A stretch of DNA of 64,000 nucleotides, taken from assembly GCF_000017245.1 (NCBI RefSeq), contig NC_009655.1, positions 1,612,001-1,676,000 on the forward strand. Reading direction: 5' to 3'. The position numbers and the translations under genes were made by a program. The notes under the pieces are model-generated. The model was given only the letters and a program-made list of their open reading frames with translations, was not told the origin of the DNA and made no database searches. Shown here piece by piece: positions 9,388 through 18,192 of the stretch (position 1 is its first letter; each line of letters starts with the position of its first letter). The stretch comes from Actinobacillus succinogenes 130Z (GTDB taxonomy: Bacteria; Pseudomonadota; Gammaproteobacteria; Enterobacterales; Pasteurellaceae).

Positions 9388-9423
9388 ATTCTCTAAATAG
9401 GGGCGAATAACTAAAGTTTCAAG
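9388..9423 (-). promoter_or_regulatory. Predicted sigma-32 heat-shock promoter for rlmE-ftsH
   Basis: On the minus strand, CTTGAAA (9423 to 9417), a 13-base spacer and CCCCTATTT (9403 to 9395) match the sigma-32 consensus (CTTGAAA, 13-17 bases, CCCCATnT) closely. The expected start is near 9388, about 29 bases before rlmE. The -35 element shares bases with an uptake signal (ACCGCACTT). Confidence 0.75.
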
Positions 9424-9428
9424 TGCGG

Positions 9429-10013
9429 TCAATTTTGATTAAATAATGAATAGTCGATTAATTCGCATAAGGCATTAATAATGAACAGCTGACTTTCCTG
9501 AATCCGGCTTTCTTTTTGCGCAGGTACTTGAATTTCAACATCGTTTTCGCTCAATAGCCCCTGAAAATAATCATTATTCACACCGGTCAAAGCGATAATC
9601 GCCACATCTTTGGCGGAAGCGCAATCTATCACATCTAAAATGACCTCCTCATTGCCGTTAGGCGACAAAACAACCAACACATCACCTCGTTGAGCGATAG
9701 CATTAAATTGACGTTGATAAAGGGTTGTCAGCTGTTTATCCAAAACAATGGCGGAACCGACCGCACTATCCAAACTCAATAATACCGAAGGGAAACTCGG
9801 ACGTTCCATCTCATAGCGGTTAAGTAAATTAGCGACCAGAATTTGCGCATTAGCATAAGATCGTCCATGCCCGCACACAATAATTTTATTACCCCGCAAT
9901 AAAGAAGATACCAGCAGATTGACGGCTTTCCGTATAGAATCCGGTAAAGCGTCAGAAGCGGAAATTTGTGTTTGAATACTATCGGCGTATAAAGATTTAA
10001 TTTTTTCTAACAT
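9429..10013 (-). CDS. diaA: DnaA initiator-associating protein DiaA (SIS domain)
   Basis: 194-residue sugar-isomerase-fold protein. In E. coli DiaA tetramers bind DnaA and promote timely initiation at oriC. The phosphosugar-binding fold is seen in IIVCGHGRSYANAQILVANLLNRYE and DVLVVLSPNGNEEVILD. It is last in the lpoA-yraN-diaA run, with 12 bases after yraN, which matches the E. coli order. The usual next gene, the lipoprotein gene yraP (dolP), is absent here; rlmE follows instead. Confidence 0.92.
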   Translation of the reverse strand: MLEKIKSLYADSIQTQISASDALPDSIRKAVNLLVSSLLRGNKIIVCGHGRSYANAQILVANLLNRYEMERPSFPSVLLSLDSAVGSAIVLDKQLTTLYQRQFNAIAQRGDVLVVLSPNGNEEVILDVIDCASAKDVAIIALTGVNNDYFQGLLSENDVEIQVPAQKESRIQESQLFIINALCELIDYSLFNQN

Positions 10014-10025
10014 AATCAGACAGGG

Positions 10026-10385
10026 TTAATCTAAAAAATTGGGAAGCCATTCAATATCGGAGGCAGTCCGACCGAAAGCAATTAAATCGAAACGACAATC
10101 GGCATCCTCCAGACTCAGATTGCGTTGTGCCAGCCACATATTGGCTGCATCCAGCCATTTCTGCTGTTTACGCCAATCCACGCTTTCCACTGCGGAACCG
10201 AATAAGATCGTTTTACGTTGGCGGACTTCTACAAAAACATAGGTATCACCGTCAGCCATAATCAAATCCAGTTCACCACATTTAAAATGTTGATTGGCGG
10301 CAATAAAGCGTAAACCTTGTTGTTCTAAAAAAAGGCGAGCTTGTTGCTCAAAGCTCGCCCCTTTCTCTCGAGTCGTTTTAAACAT
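10026..10385 (-). CDS. yraN: YraN family protein (UPF0102), endonuclease-like fold
   Basis: 119-residue cytoplasmic protein of unproven function. The restriction-endonuclease-like pattern is visible: Glu in [13 protein letters not shown], then [21 protein letters not shown], whose D...ExR/K arrangement resembles a PD-(D/E)xK site. It starts four bases after the lpoA stop, so the two are almost certainly cotranscribed. Confidence 0.92.
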
Positions 10386-10389
10386 CTGA

Positions 10390-12114
10390 TTAATTCAACG
10401 GAACAACGTTGCCATCTTGGTATTGGAACCACGTCATGCTACGTTCGATATTACAGTTCGGACCTGCACTTAATGTGCCGGTTAAACCGCTGACGGAATA
10501 ACCCGGAACCTGACGTAATTCATTGAATTTATTTATTAACAACCAAGCATCAGCCCCCATTGCATACAAACGAATTAGGCTGTAATCGCCATTGGTCGCC
10601 TGTGAAATTTTTTGATATTGGCTTGAATCCGATTCTTTAAAAAACGGAATATCGCTGAATTTCACGCCATTCATTTGTAACCGATATTCCGGTGTGCTGT
10701 TTGATGTGTTGCTACGTGAACTGGCATAAATATGCAAACTTTTATTGGCGTTATCAATTGTCGATTTAATATCCACCAATTCACTGTCTGTAGCTACCAC
10801 ATAGACGGCTTTTGCCGCTTGCGCCGCGCCGCTTTGTAAAGCAACGGAAACATCATCGGTTGATCTGAAAAACACAATATTGGCGTCCGTTGCAGCAAGT
10901 TGTTGCCAGCGCACATTAAAAGCAGAAGCTGTACGTTGTCCCAAATCGGATTGCGGCACAAACACTAACGGTTCGCGAATATTATCATTCCACATTTTGT
11001 CCGCAGCGGATTCCGCTTCATCTTCCGGTGACAGACCATAATAACACATCTGGTTAATTGCACGACTGTTGTGAGTGGAATTTAATGCTAACACATCTAT
11101 GCCCTGCACAATATTCGCATTATTAATTACGGCATCCACATTCGGTTTAAGTAAGGGACCGACAATAGCGGATGCTCCCCCCTGTTTGGCCTGGGTTAGT
11201 GCATCCGGCACCGGCGTTGCAATCGTATCGATAGTTTCCACCTGCATGCTGGTATCGGCGCCGCGCGAATCATCGAAACCGGCTTTAACCGTACCGCCGA
11301 TCAAACTGGCATCACCGCTTAGCGGTAATAATAAAGTAACTTTATTTAATCGGGTTTGTTGGAAATTAGACATGCCTCTGAGCTCGGTCGGCAACATATA
11401 AGCGGCACTGTGATTCGGATAAGAATTTTTCCAACTTTCTAACGCCTTATTTAATTGCGTCGGTTGATTCATATTATCATTATATGCTTTTGTTAAGGCC
11501 AACCAACCTGCCAATGCCACATTACCGTCGGCAGAAGTATTATTAATCGTACCCTTGTTGGCTGAACGCAATAACGCCCAAGTGCGGTCGATATTTTCCT
11601 GTTTTCTTTGGACATCGGTTAAATTATAATCTTTCTGAATACGGGCTTTCACCGCTTCAATAATTTCACGTTTATTTTCGGCTATACGCGCTACAACTTC
11701 ATAATAACGTGATTTCTGGGATTGACTGAGTTTGGCTAAGTCAATCGTTTTTAACTGAGTTTCGGCACGGCTATTTTTACGCTGAATAGCGGAAATATGG
11801 GCTTCAATAATCGATTTATCGAGTAATTGTTCGGGAGTGAGATCTTTCAATCGTGCCAACAGCGCTTCGGCTTGCGGTACTTTATTCTCAGTCACCATCA
11901 CACGAGCGGCTAACAGTGTATAAGTCTGTTTATCTTCAACTTCCTGAGTTTGTTCGATTTTATTCATATAAAAATCAGAACTGGCATTAGCGTCATTTTT
12001 TAAAACATTGGTAAAACTGCTACCGAAGAAATTTGTACACCCCGCCAGCATCATCGGAAATAAAAGCGGCATTAAACGTTTCTTAAATTTTGCACCTTGT
12101 AATAAAATAGACAT
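10390..12114 (-). CDS. lpoA: Penicillin-binding protein activator LpoA
   Basis: 574-residue outer-membrane lipoprotein that crosses the periplasm and stimulates PBP1A transpeptidase and glycosyltransferase activity. The lipobox is LAGC near residue 26. An N-terminal TPR-like helical domain of about 230 residues is followed by a periplasmic-binding-protein-like domain starting at [12 protein letters not shown]. The length matches H. influenzae LpoA. The start at 12114 (MSILLQG) has GGAG five bases upstream; the open frame extends 30 codons further but would cross the rsmI start and put residues before the signal peptide. It is divergent from rsmI. Confidence 0.95.
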
Positions 12115-12191
12115 AATAGCTCCGTTAGTCATAAAATTTATTCGAATCTTACTTCGCTCACCAATTAAAATCAAATAAAAGAAGAGAGAAA

Positions 12192-13037
12192 ATGCATAAT
12201 TCATCAGGGATTTTATATATCGTCGCCACCCCTATCGGTAATTTACAGGATATAACCCAACGCGCGCTGGATATTTTGAGTCAAGTGGACTTAATCGCTG
12301 CGGAAGATACGCGCCATAGCGGCTTATTATTAAACCGTTACGGTATAAAAAAACCGCTTTTTGCTCTGCATGATCACAATGAACAGCAAAAAGCGACGCT
12401 ATTAGTGGAAAAACTGCTGAAAGGAACCGATATCGCCTTAATTTCTGATGCCGGCACACCTTTAATCAGCGATCCGGGGTTTCATGTAGTGCGTCAATGT
12501 CGTCAGGCGGGTATTCGTGTCGTGCCGTTACCCGGTGCCTGCGCCGCTATTACGGCATTATGTGCTTCAGGTATCGCATCCGATCGTTTCTGTTTTGAAG
12601 GTTTCTTACCGGCTAAAACGAAAGCACGGCAAGATAAATTACAAAGTTTGGCAGAGGAGCCCCGAACCTTAATTTTTTATGAAAGTACGCACCGAATTTT
12701 AGATGCTTTAGAGGATATAGAAGCCGTACTAGGCGAAAACCGCTATATAGTTCTTGCTCGGGAAATTACCAAAACCTGGGAAACGATTTCCGGTGATACG
12801 GTAAGTGCATTGCGACAATGGCTCAGCGAAGATCCCAATCGTACAAAAGGCGAAATGGTACTGATTATTGAAGGGAAAGCAAAACAGGAAAACGATGAAT
12901 TTGACGGGCAAGCAGTAAAAGCGTTGCAATTAATCAGCCGAGAACTTCCCCTAAAAAAAGCGGCGGCTATTGTGGCGGAACTTTACGGATACAAGAAAAA
13001 TGCGTTATATCAATATGGGCTAGAAAATTTCAATTAG
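12192..13037 (+). CDS. rsmI: 16S rRNA (cytidine1402-2'-O)-methyltransferase RsmI
   Basis: 281-residue SAM-dependent tetrapyrrole-methylase-fold enzyme that modifies C1402 in the ribosomal P site. It has the N-terminal YIVATPIGNLQDITQRA, then AEDTRHSGLLL, and the central ALISDAGTPLISDPG. It is divergent from lpoA across a 77-base gap, as in E. coli. A 7-bp inverted repeat follows at 13053-13082, without a T run. Confidence 0.97.
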   Translation: MHNSSGILYIVATPIGNLQDITQRALDILSQVDLIAAEDTRHSGLLLNRYGIKKPLFALHDHNEQQKATLLVEKLLKGTDIALISDAGTPLISDPGFHVVRQCRQAGIRVVPLPGACAAITALCASGIASDRFCFEGFLPAKTKARQDKLQSLAEEPRTLIFYESTHRILDALEDIEAVLGENRYIVLAREITKTWETISGDTVSALRQWLSEDPNRTKGEMVLIIEGKAKQENDEFDGQAVKALQLISRELPLKKAAAIVAELYGYKKNALYQYGLENFN

Positions 13038-13139
13038 TACCCAGATAAAACCAACGGCGTAGCTGTCTAACGGTGCGCCGTTCATATCAAAAATTCCTTT
13101 CATCAATATTATCGGAATATTTACCCATTGCGGACATAT

Positions 13140-14135
13140 CTACCAATGATAATAATGCAAAGTTCGCTGTAAAGAATCTGTCGAAGGTATCGCTCGTTTA
13201 TTCTCCTGTAATTTTTTTAACGTCAGCAAGAACAACGAATCTACGATGGCATGATAATTCTGCACACTGGCAATTACCGGATTCCGTAATAGCCCTAAAA
13301 TTTCACTTTCGCCAAAAGTAGCAATCACTAATTTTTCGGGAATAACACGATGTAAATCAACAAATGAAGCCAGAACGCCTTGCAATAAGGTAAGAGATGT
13401 GGTGAAAATAGCATCCGGCAACGAATTTCGGGCTAAAAATTCATTAAACGCTATAGCGGATTCCGCTTTATTAAAGGCATTTGCATAGATAAAATCGACC
13501 GAATTCACGTCAATATTTTTTTCCGTTAAAGCCTCACGGAACCCCTGTTCACGATCCTGGCTCATCGACAATTCAGGCAATGCCCCCAAAAACAGGATTC
13601 GCCGGTAGCTTTGCCGGTTCAAAAAATCCAACGCCAGTTGCTTGGCATCCTGCACATCGTCGGCGTGAATATTGTCAACATTTTTGGCATGAATCTGACG
13701 ATCAAACCCAATCACCGGTACAGCGGTTTTTTGATAAAAATCAGAATCCGAAGGCAAACTGGTGGATACAATCAACGCGTCAACTTGTCGGTTGAAAAGT
13801 TGTTTGGCACATTGCATTTCGTTTTCCGGATTATCATTCGAACAAGTCATGAGCAGTTGATAACCTTGTTCGCGATAACGCGTTTCGAGACAATTAGCAA
13901 TTTTAGCGTAGCTGATATTTTCAAAGTCAGGAATAATTAAACCGATAGTGTTCGTCCGGCCGGCGCGCAAACCTGCCGCCATCGGATTCGGTTTGAAATC
14001 ATATTCTTTGATTAAAGCCTGTACCCGTTCAATGGTTTTTTCACTTACCCGGTATTGTTTCGCTTTCCCGTTCACCACATAACTTGCGGTTGTGCGGGAA
14101 ACGCCCGCTAATTTTGCCAATTCATCTAACTTCAT
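13140..14135 (-). CDS. cra: Catabolite repressor/activator Cra (FruR), LacI family
   Basis: 331-residue LacI-family regulator. In E. coli Cra represses glycolytic genes and activates gluconeogenic genes, and fructose phosphates release it from DNA. The helix-turn-helix MKLDELAKLAGVSRTTASYV and hinge NGKAKQYRVS are nearly identical to E. coli Cra, as are AAGLRAGRT, VDALIVSTSLP and LGALPELS. The start at 14135 has AAGGA six bases upstream; the TTG two codons earlier is less likely. No fru operon is adjacent, so its targets are elsewhere. Confidence 0.92.
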   Translation of the reverse strand: MKLDELAKLAGVSRTTASYVVNGKAKQYRVSEKTIERVQALIKEYDFKPNPMAAGLRAGRTNTIGLIIPDFENISYAKIANCLETRYREQGYQLLMTCSNDNPENEMQCAKQLFNRQVDALIVSTSLPSDSDFYQKTAVPVIGFDRQIHAKNVDNIHADDVQDAKQLALDFLNRQSYRRILFLGALPELSMSQDREQGFREALTEKNIDVNSVDFIYANAFNKAESAIAFNEFLARNSLPDAIFTTSLTLLQGVLASFVDLHRVIPEKLVIATFGESEILGLLRNPVIASVQNYHAIVDSLFLLTLKKLQENKRAIPSTDSLQRTLHYYHW

Positions 14136-14384
14136 ATTCAATCCTTAAATATTAGACCAAAACCTGTTTGAGTATATCATTCCGTTCTTTAAATTGCTGA
14201 ATCGAGTATTAAAACTTTGATCTTGATCGCAAAAAATCTGGTTTTAATAAAAAATATGTCATTTTTTGACCGCACTTTTAATGCTTCATAAAATAAATAA
14301 TGAAGAAAAATATACTGAATTTAAATTTTCCCTTTAATGAGAATAAGTTATTTTCTGTCAATATTTCAAGAATAAATTTACTAC

Positions 14385-14448
14385 TTGAAATTTATCGGTT
14401 AACCCACTATCTTGTAGCGCAATTTTGAAATTAATCTATATATTGTGT
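14385..14448 (+). promoter_or_regulatory. nrdA promoter with tandem NrdR boxes
   Basis: TTGAAA (14385-14390), 17 bases and TATCTT (14408-14413) form a sigma-70 promoter. NrdR-like box 1 (14402-14417, ACCCACTATCTTGTAG) overlaps the -10. Box 2 (14433-14448, AATCTATATATTGTGT) matches the NrdR consensus at about 14 of 16 positions. The boxes begin exactly 31 bp apart, about three helical turns, as is usual for NrdR. The rest of the cra-nrdA gap (14142-14384) holds one uptake signal near 14267 and no other recognisable element. Confidence 0.8.
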
Positions 14449-14465
14449 TTAGCAGGTGAATTTTT

Positions 14466-16736
14466 ATGAATAAAACATTGATGGTTACCAAGCGTAACGG
14501 CAAACAAGAACCTTTAGATTTGGATAAGTTGCACCGCGTTATTACTTGGGCAGCGGAAGGTTTGCATAATGTATCGGTTTCCCAGGTGGAATTGCGTTCG
14601 CACATTCAATTTTACGAAGGTATTCGCACTGCCGATATTCATGAAACCATCATTAAATCTGCGGCGGATTTAATCAGCAAAGATGCGCCTGATTATCAAT
14701 ATTTAGCAGCACGTCTGTCTGTTTTTCATTTGCGTAAAAAAGCATTCGGTCAGTTTGAGCCGCCACATTTATACGAACATGTAAAAAAACTGGTAGAAAT
14801 GGGTAAATATGATCAAGCGTTACTCACCGATTACGGCCGCGAAGAATGGGAGCAAATGAATGATTTTCTGGATCACTGGCGCGATATGAATTTCTCATAT
14901 GCGGCAACCAAACAACTGGAAGGAAAATATCTGGTCCAAAACCGTGTCACCGGCGAAATTTACGAATCCGCACAATTTTTATACATTCTGGTGGCAGCCA
15001 GCCTGTTTTCGCAATATCCGAAAGCCACCCGTTTAGATTATGTACGTCGTTTTTATGATGCGACATCCTCATTTAAAATTTCATTGCCCACCCCAATTAT
15101 GGCGGGCGTACGAACACCGACACGCCAATTCAGCTCATGTGTATTAATTGAATGCGGTGATAGTTTGGACTCCATTAATGCTACGGCTTCTGCCATCGTA
15201 AAATACGTTTCGCAACGGGCGGGAATCGGGGTTAATGCAGGACAAATCCGTGCCCTGGGCAGTCCGATTCGAGGTGGCGAAGCATTCCACACCGGCTGTA
15301 TTCCATTCTATAAATATTTCCAAACCGCTGTAAAATCCTGTTCTCAAGGCGGGGTGCGAGGTGGTGCGGCAACAGTCTATTACCCGATTTGGCACTTAGA
15401 AGTAGAAAGTTTATTGGTACTGAAAAACAATCGTGGCGTAGAAGACAACCGCGTACGCCATATGGACTACGGTGTTCAAATCAACAAATTGATGTATCAA
15501 CGCCTGATTAAAGGTGGTGACATCACTCTGTTCAGCCCCTCCGACGTGCCGGGACTTTATGACGCGTTCTTTGCCGATCAAGATAAATTCGAACAGCTTT
15601 ATGTACAATACGAACAGGATCCGGCAATCCGCAAACGCAGCGTAAAAGCCATTGAATTATTCTCGCTATTAATGCAGGAACGCGCTTCAACCGGTCGCAT
15701 CTATATCCATAACGTGGATCACACTAACACGCATTCGCCGTTTGACCCGTCAGTGGCACCGGTACGTCAATCCAACTTATGTCTGGAAATCGCATTGCCG
15801 ACTAAACCGTTACAAAACATCAATGACGAAGATGGGGAAATCGCGTTATGTACGCTTTCCGCCTTTAACTTGGGTAAACTGGAAAATCTAGACGAATTGG
15901 ATAATCTTGCGGATTTAGCCGTTCGAGCTTTAGACGCTTTATTAGATTATCAGGACTATCCTGTTGCCGCCGCCCGCCGCAGTTCTTTAGGTCGCCGTTC
16001 ATTAGGTATCGGGGTTATTAACTATGCGTATTATTTGGCGAAAAACAACATGCGTTATTCCAACGGCAGCGCCAATGCATTAACCCACCGTACATTCGAG
16101 GCTATTCAATATTACTTGCTGAAAGCCTCTATGAATTTAGCTAAAGAACAAGGTAAATGTGAATTGTTCCACGAAACCCGTTATGCACAAGGCATTTTGC
16201 CGATCGACACCTACAAAAAAGATGTAGACGGCTTAACCGATGAGCCTCTGCATTACGACTGGGAAACCTTGCGTGCAGACATTCAGAAATACGGCTTACG
16301 CAATTCTACCGTAACGGCATTAATGCCCTCGGAAACCTCCTCTCAAATTTCCAACGCTACCAACGGTATCGAACCGCCTCGCGGGCATATCAGTGTGAAA
16401 GCCTCAAAAGACGGTATTTTGAAACAGGTGGTTCCGGATTACGAAAACCTAGGCGAGAACTACGAACTGTTGTGGGATATGCCGACTATGGATGGCTATT
16501 TACATTTAGTCGGGATCATGCAGAAATTTGTTGATCAAGCTATTTCCGCTAATACCAACTATGATCCGCAGAGATTCGAAGACGGAAAAGTACCGATGAA
16601 AGTCTTGCTGAAAGATCTGCTCACCGCCTATAAATACGGGTTGAAAACGCTATACTATCAAAACACCCGTGACGGTGCGGAAGACGCGCAGGAAGATATG
16701 GATGACGGCTGTGCCGGCGGAGCTTGTAAAATTTAA
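14466..16736 (+). CDS. nrdA: Ribonucleoside-diphosphate reductase class Ia, alpha subunit
   Basis: 756-residue large subunit of aerobic ribonucleotide reductase, which makes dNDPs from NDPs with NrdB supplying the tyrosyl radical. It has an N-terminal ATP-cone (VTKRNGKQEPLDLDKLHRVI), the active-site loop SNLCLEIALPT, and a C-terminal redox pair in DDGCAGGACKI. The downstream neighbour is not nrdB: a pectin locus and trpBA intervene, and nrdB lies at 31 kb. A strong terminator follows at 16817-16850. Expression is probably repressed by NrdR through the two upstream boxes. Confidence 0.98.
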   Translation: MNKTLMVTKRNGKQEPLDLDKLHRVITWAAEGLHNVSVSQVELRSHIQFYEGIRTADIHETIIKSAADLISKDAPDYQYLAARLSVFHLRKKAFGQFEPPHLYEHVKKLVEMGKYDQALLTDYGREEWEQMNDFLDHWRDMNFSYAATKQLEGKYLVQNRVTGEIYESAQFLYILVAASLFSQYPKATRLDYVRRFYDATSSFKISLPTPIMAGVRTPTRQFSSCVLIECGDSLDSINATASAIVKYVSQRAGIGVNAGQIRALGSPIRGGEAFHTGCIPFYKYFQTAVKSCSQGGVRGGAATVYYPIWHLEVESLLVLKNNRGVEDNRVRHMDYGVQINKLMYQRLIKGGDITLFSPSDVPGLYDAFFADQDKFEQLYVQYEQDPAIRKRSVKAIELFSLLMQERASTGRIYIHNVDHTNTHSPFDPSVAPVRQSNLCLEIALPTKPLQNINDEDGEIALCTLSAFNLGKLENLDELDNLADLAVRALDALLDYQDYPVAAARRSSLGRRSLGIGVINYAYYLAKNNMRYSNGSANALTHRTFEAIQYYLLKASMNLAKEQGKCELFHETRYAQGILPIDTYKKDVDGLTDEPLHYDWETLRADIQKYGLRNSTVTALMPSETSSQISNATNGIEPPRGHISVKASKDGILKQVVPDYENLGENYELLWDMPTMDGYLHLVGIMQKFVDQAISANTNYDPQRFEDGKVPMKVLLKDLLTAYKYGLKTLYYQNTRDGAEDAQEDMDDGCAGGACKI

Positions 16737-16816
16737 TCGTTTTAAAGTGCGGTTAGAATTTCTTGAATTTTATAAAAAATACAAAAATTGAAAATTACTT
16801 TAATTTACCATAATAA

Positions 16817-16850
16817 AAATGCTCTTAACCGTAATAAGTTAAGAGCATTT
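16817..16850 (+). terminator. nrdA terminator
   Basis: A perfect 13-bp stem (AAATGCTCTTAAC with GTTAAGAGCATTT) and an 8-base loop. The 100 bases between it and the ogl stop hold nothing recognisable. Confidence 0.8.
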
Positions 16851-16951
16851 ATGTTTATCGGCCAATTTAACTATCAGGGATAAGGTAAAGCCGCAAACTT
16901 AACACCACACATGCGACTACACCAGACAGTACACAAAAATTTATGATTCCA

Positions 16952-18115
16952 TTACGCTTCTAAAGCGCTAATATCCGCAAGATAAATCGCCGGTTTTCCT
17001 TCAAAATCACTGCCAAATAAAACCGCTGAATCATCTGGGGTAAATGAAGGATGCGGATGAGTGATTTGACGATCACCGTCAAGTACTTTCCAGGATGAAC
17101 TATGTTTCGCCAACTTAGTAATACGTTGTTTTCCAATATCGAATAAATATAAAAAAGGATCATTTTCAATATTATAACTATCGCTATCCGCTACATCCAC
17201 AGGCGAATCACAACCGTCACCGACCAATAAATTCCCATTAAAATTACTCATAAGATGAGAACAAGGCGGCATCGTAATTAATCTTGTATTTTCCAAAGTG
17301 TTCGGATCGATACTATAAATCACACGTTCAGTCTGGTCTTTAAAATAAGAAACATAAATCATTTTTGAACCGTCAGGTACCCAAAATTCATGCGTACAAG
17401 ATTCACCTGTCTGATGTTCTTTGGCTTTACGGACATTCGTACCGTCTTCATTAACAAACCACATTCTGGCATCTACTAAATCATGCGGTCCTTCATGACA
17501 AAAACCGATGATACTATCGTCAAACGGACGATAAGTAGGGTGCCCTAACCAAGCATTATCTTGAAGAACGACCTCTAACTCACCGGTTAAAATATCAACT
17601 TTAATCAACCGACAGGTCGGATTTGTATGATAGAAGGCTTTAAACTTATCCCAATCCGTTAATGGCTGCCAGCAGGATTTTAATATTTCAATACCTACTA
17701 ATTTCGTACAATCAGAATTCGCTACCCATGTGCCATAACCTTTCCAATTCTCGTCAACAGTATAAATCACTTTTTCTTCCAAAGTTTCTAAATTAACTTT
17801 ACGCAAACTTGATTCATTTTTTACATAGAAAAAAGATTTATCGTCATGAGAAATAAAACCGCCGAATGTATTATCCCCTTTTCCCTCGGTCAATTGAGTA
17901 GCTTCCTGAGTCTGGAGATCGAGTAAATAGTAATTGCGATTACCGTCAAAATCCCCAGCAAACAGTAATTTGTTACCGTCTTGGGTGAAACATTTTTGAT
18001 AAAAATAGTTACGATGACAGATCACCTCTTTAGGTGTCAATCGCGTAACTTTTACATTGGTATCTGAATCGACAAACGATTCAAAAGTCAATTGAATCTT
18101 TTTTCCTTTAGCCAT
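16952..18115 (-). CDS. ogl: Oligogalacturonate lyase (PL22)
   Basis: 387-residue cytoplasmic enzyme that cleaves unsaturated digalacturonate and short oligogalacturonates into 4,5-unsaturated galacturonate monomers. The sequence follows Dickeya Ogl along its length: MAKGKKIQLTFESF, CHRNYFYQKCF, GKGDNTFGGF, GPHDLVDARMWFVNEDG, and THPHPSFTPDD, a seven-bladed beta-propeller pattern with conserved metal-site histidines. The start at 18115 (MAKGKK) has GGAG upstream; the in-frame extension of 17 codons is unrelated. It lies 77 bases after the symporter gene, probably in one transcript. Confidence 0.94.
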   Translation of the reverse strand: MAKGKKIQLTFESFVDSDTNVKVTRLTPKEVICHRNYFYQKCFTQDGNKLLFAGDFDGNRNYYLLDLQTQEATQLTEGKGDNTFGGFISHDDKSFFYVKNESSLRKVNLETLEEKVIYTVDENWKGYGTWVANSDCTKLVGIEILKSCWQPLTDWDKFKAFYHTNPTCRLIKVDILTGELEVVLQDNAWLGHPTYRPFDDSIIGFCHEGPHDLVDARMWFVNEDGTNVRKAKEHQTGESCTHEFWVPDGSKMIYVSYFKDQTERVIYSIDPNTLENTRLITMPPCSHLMSNFNGNLLVGDGCDSPVDVADSDSYNIENDPFLYLFDIGKQRITKLAKHSSSWKVLDGDRQITHPHPSFTPDDSAVLFGSDFEGKPAIYLADISALEA

Positions 18116-18192
18116 AATTACAAGTCTCCGTTTATCAAGATAAAGCAATAAACGGGAACGTCCCATTTATTGCAATAAGTTAAATTAATTCT

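Noticed and set aside
13053..13082. Terminator or gene remnant after rsmI
   Set aside because: A 7-bp inverted repeat exists but has no T run, and short frames here show no recognisable homology.
13073..13321. 82-codon plus-strand frame after rsmI
   Set aside because: It overlaps the cra 3' end antisense, and the translation resembles nothing known.
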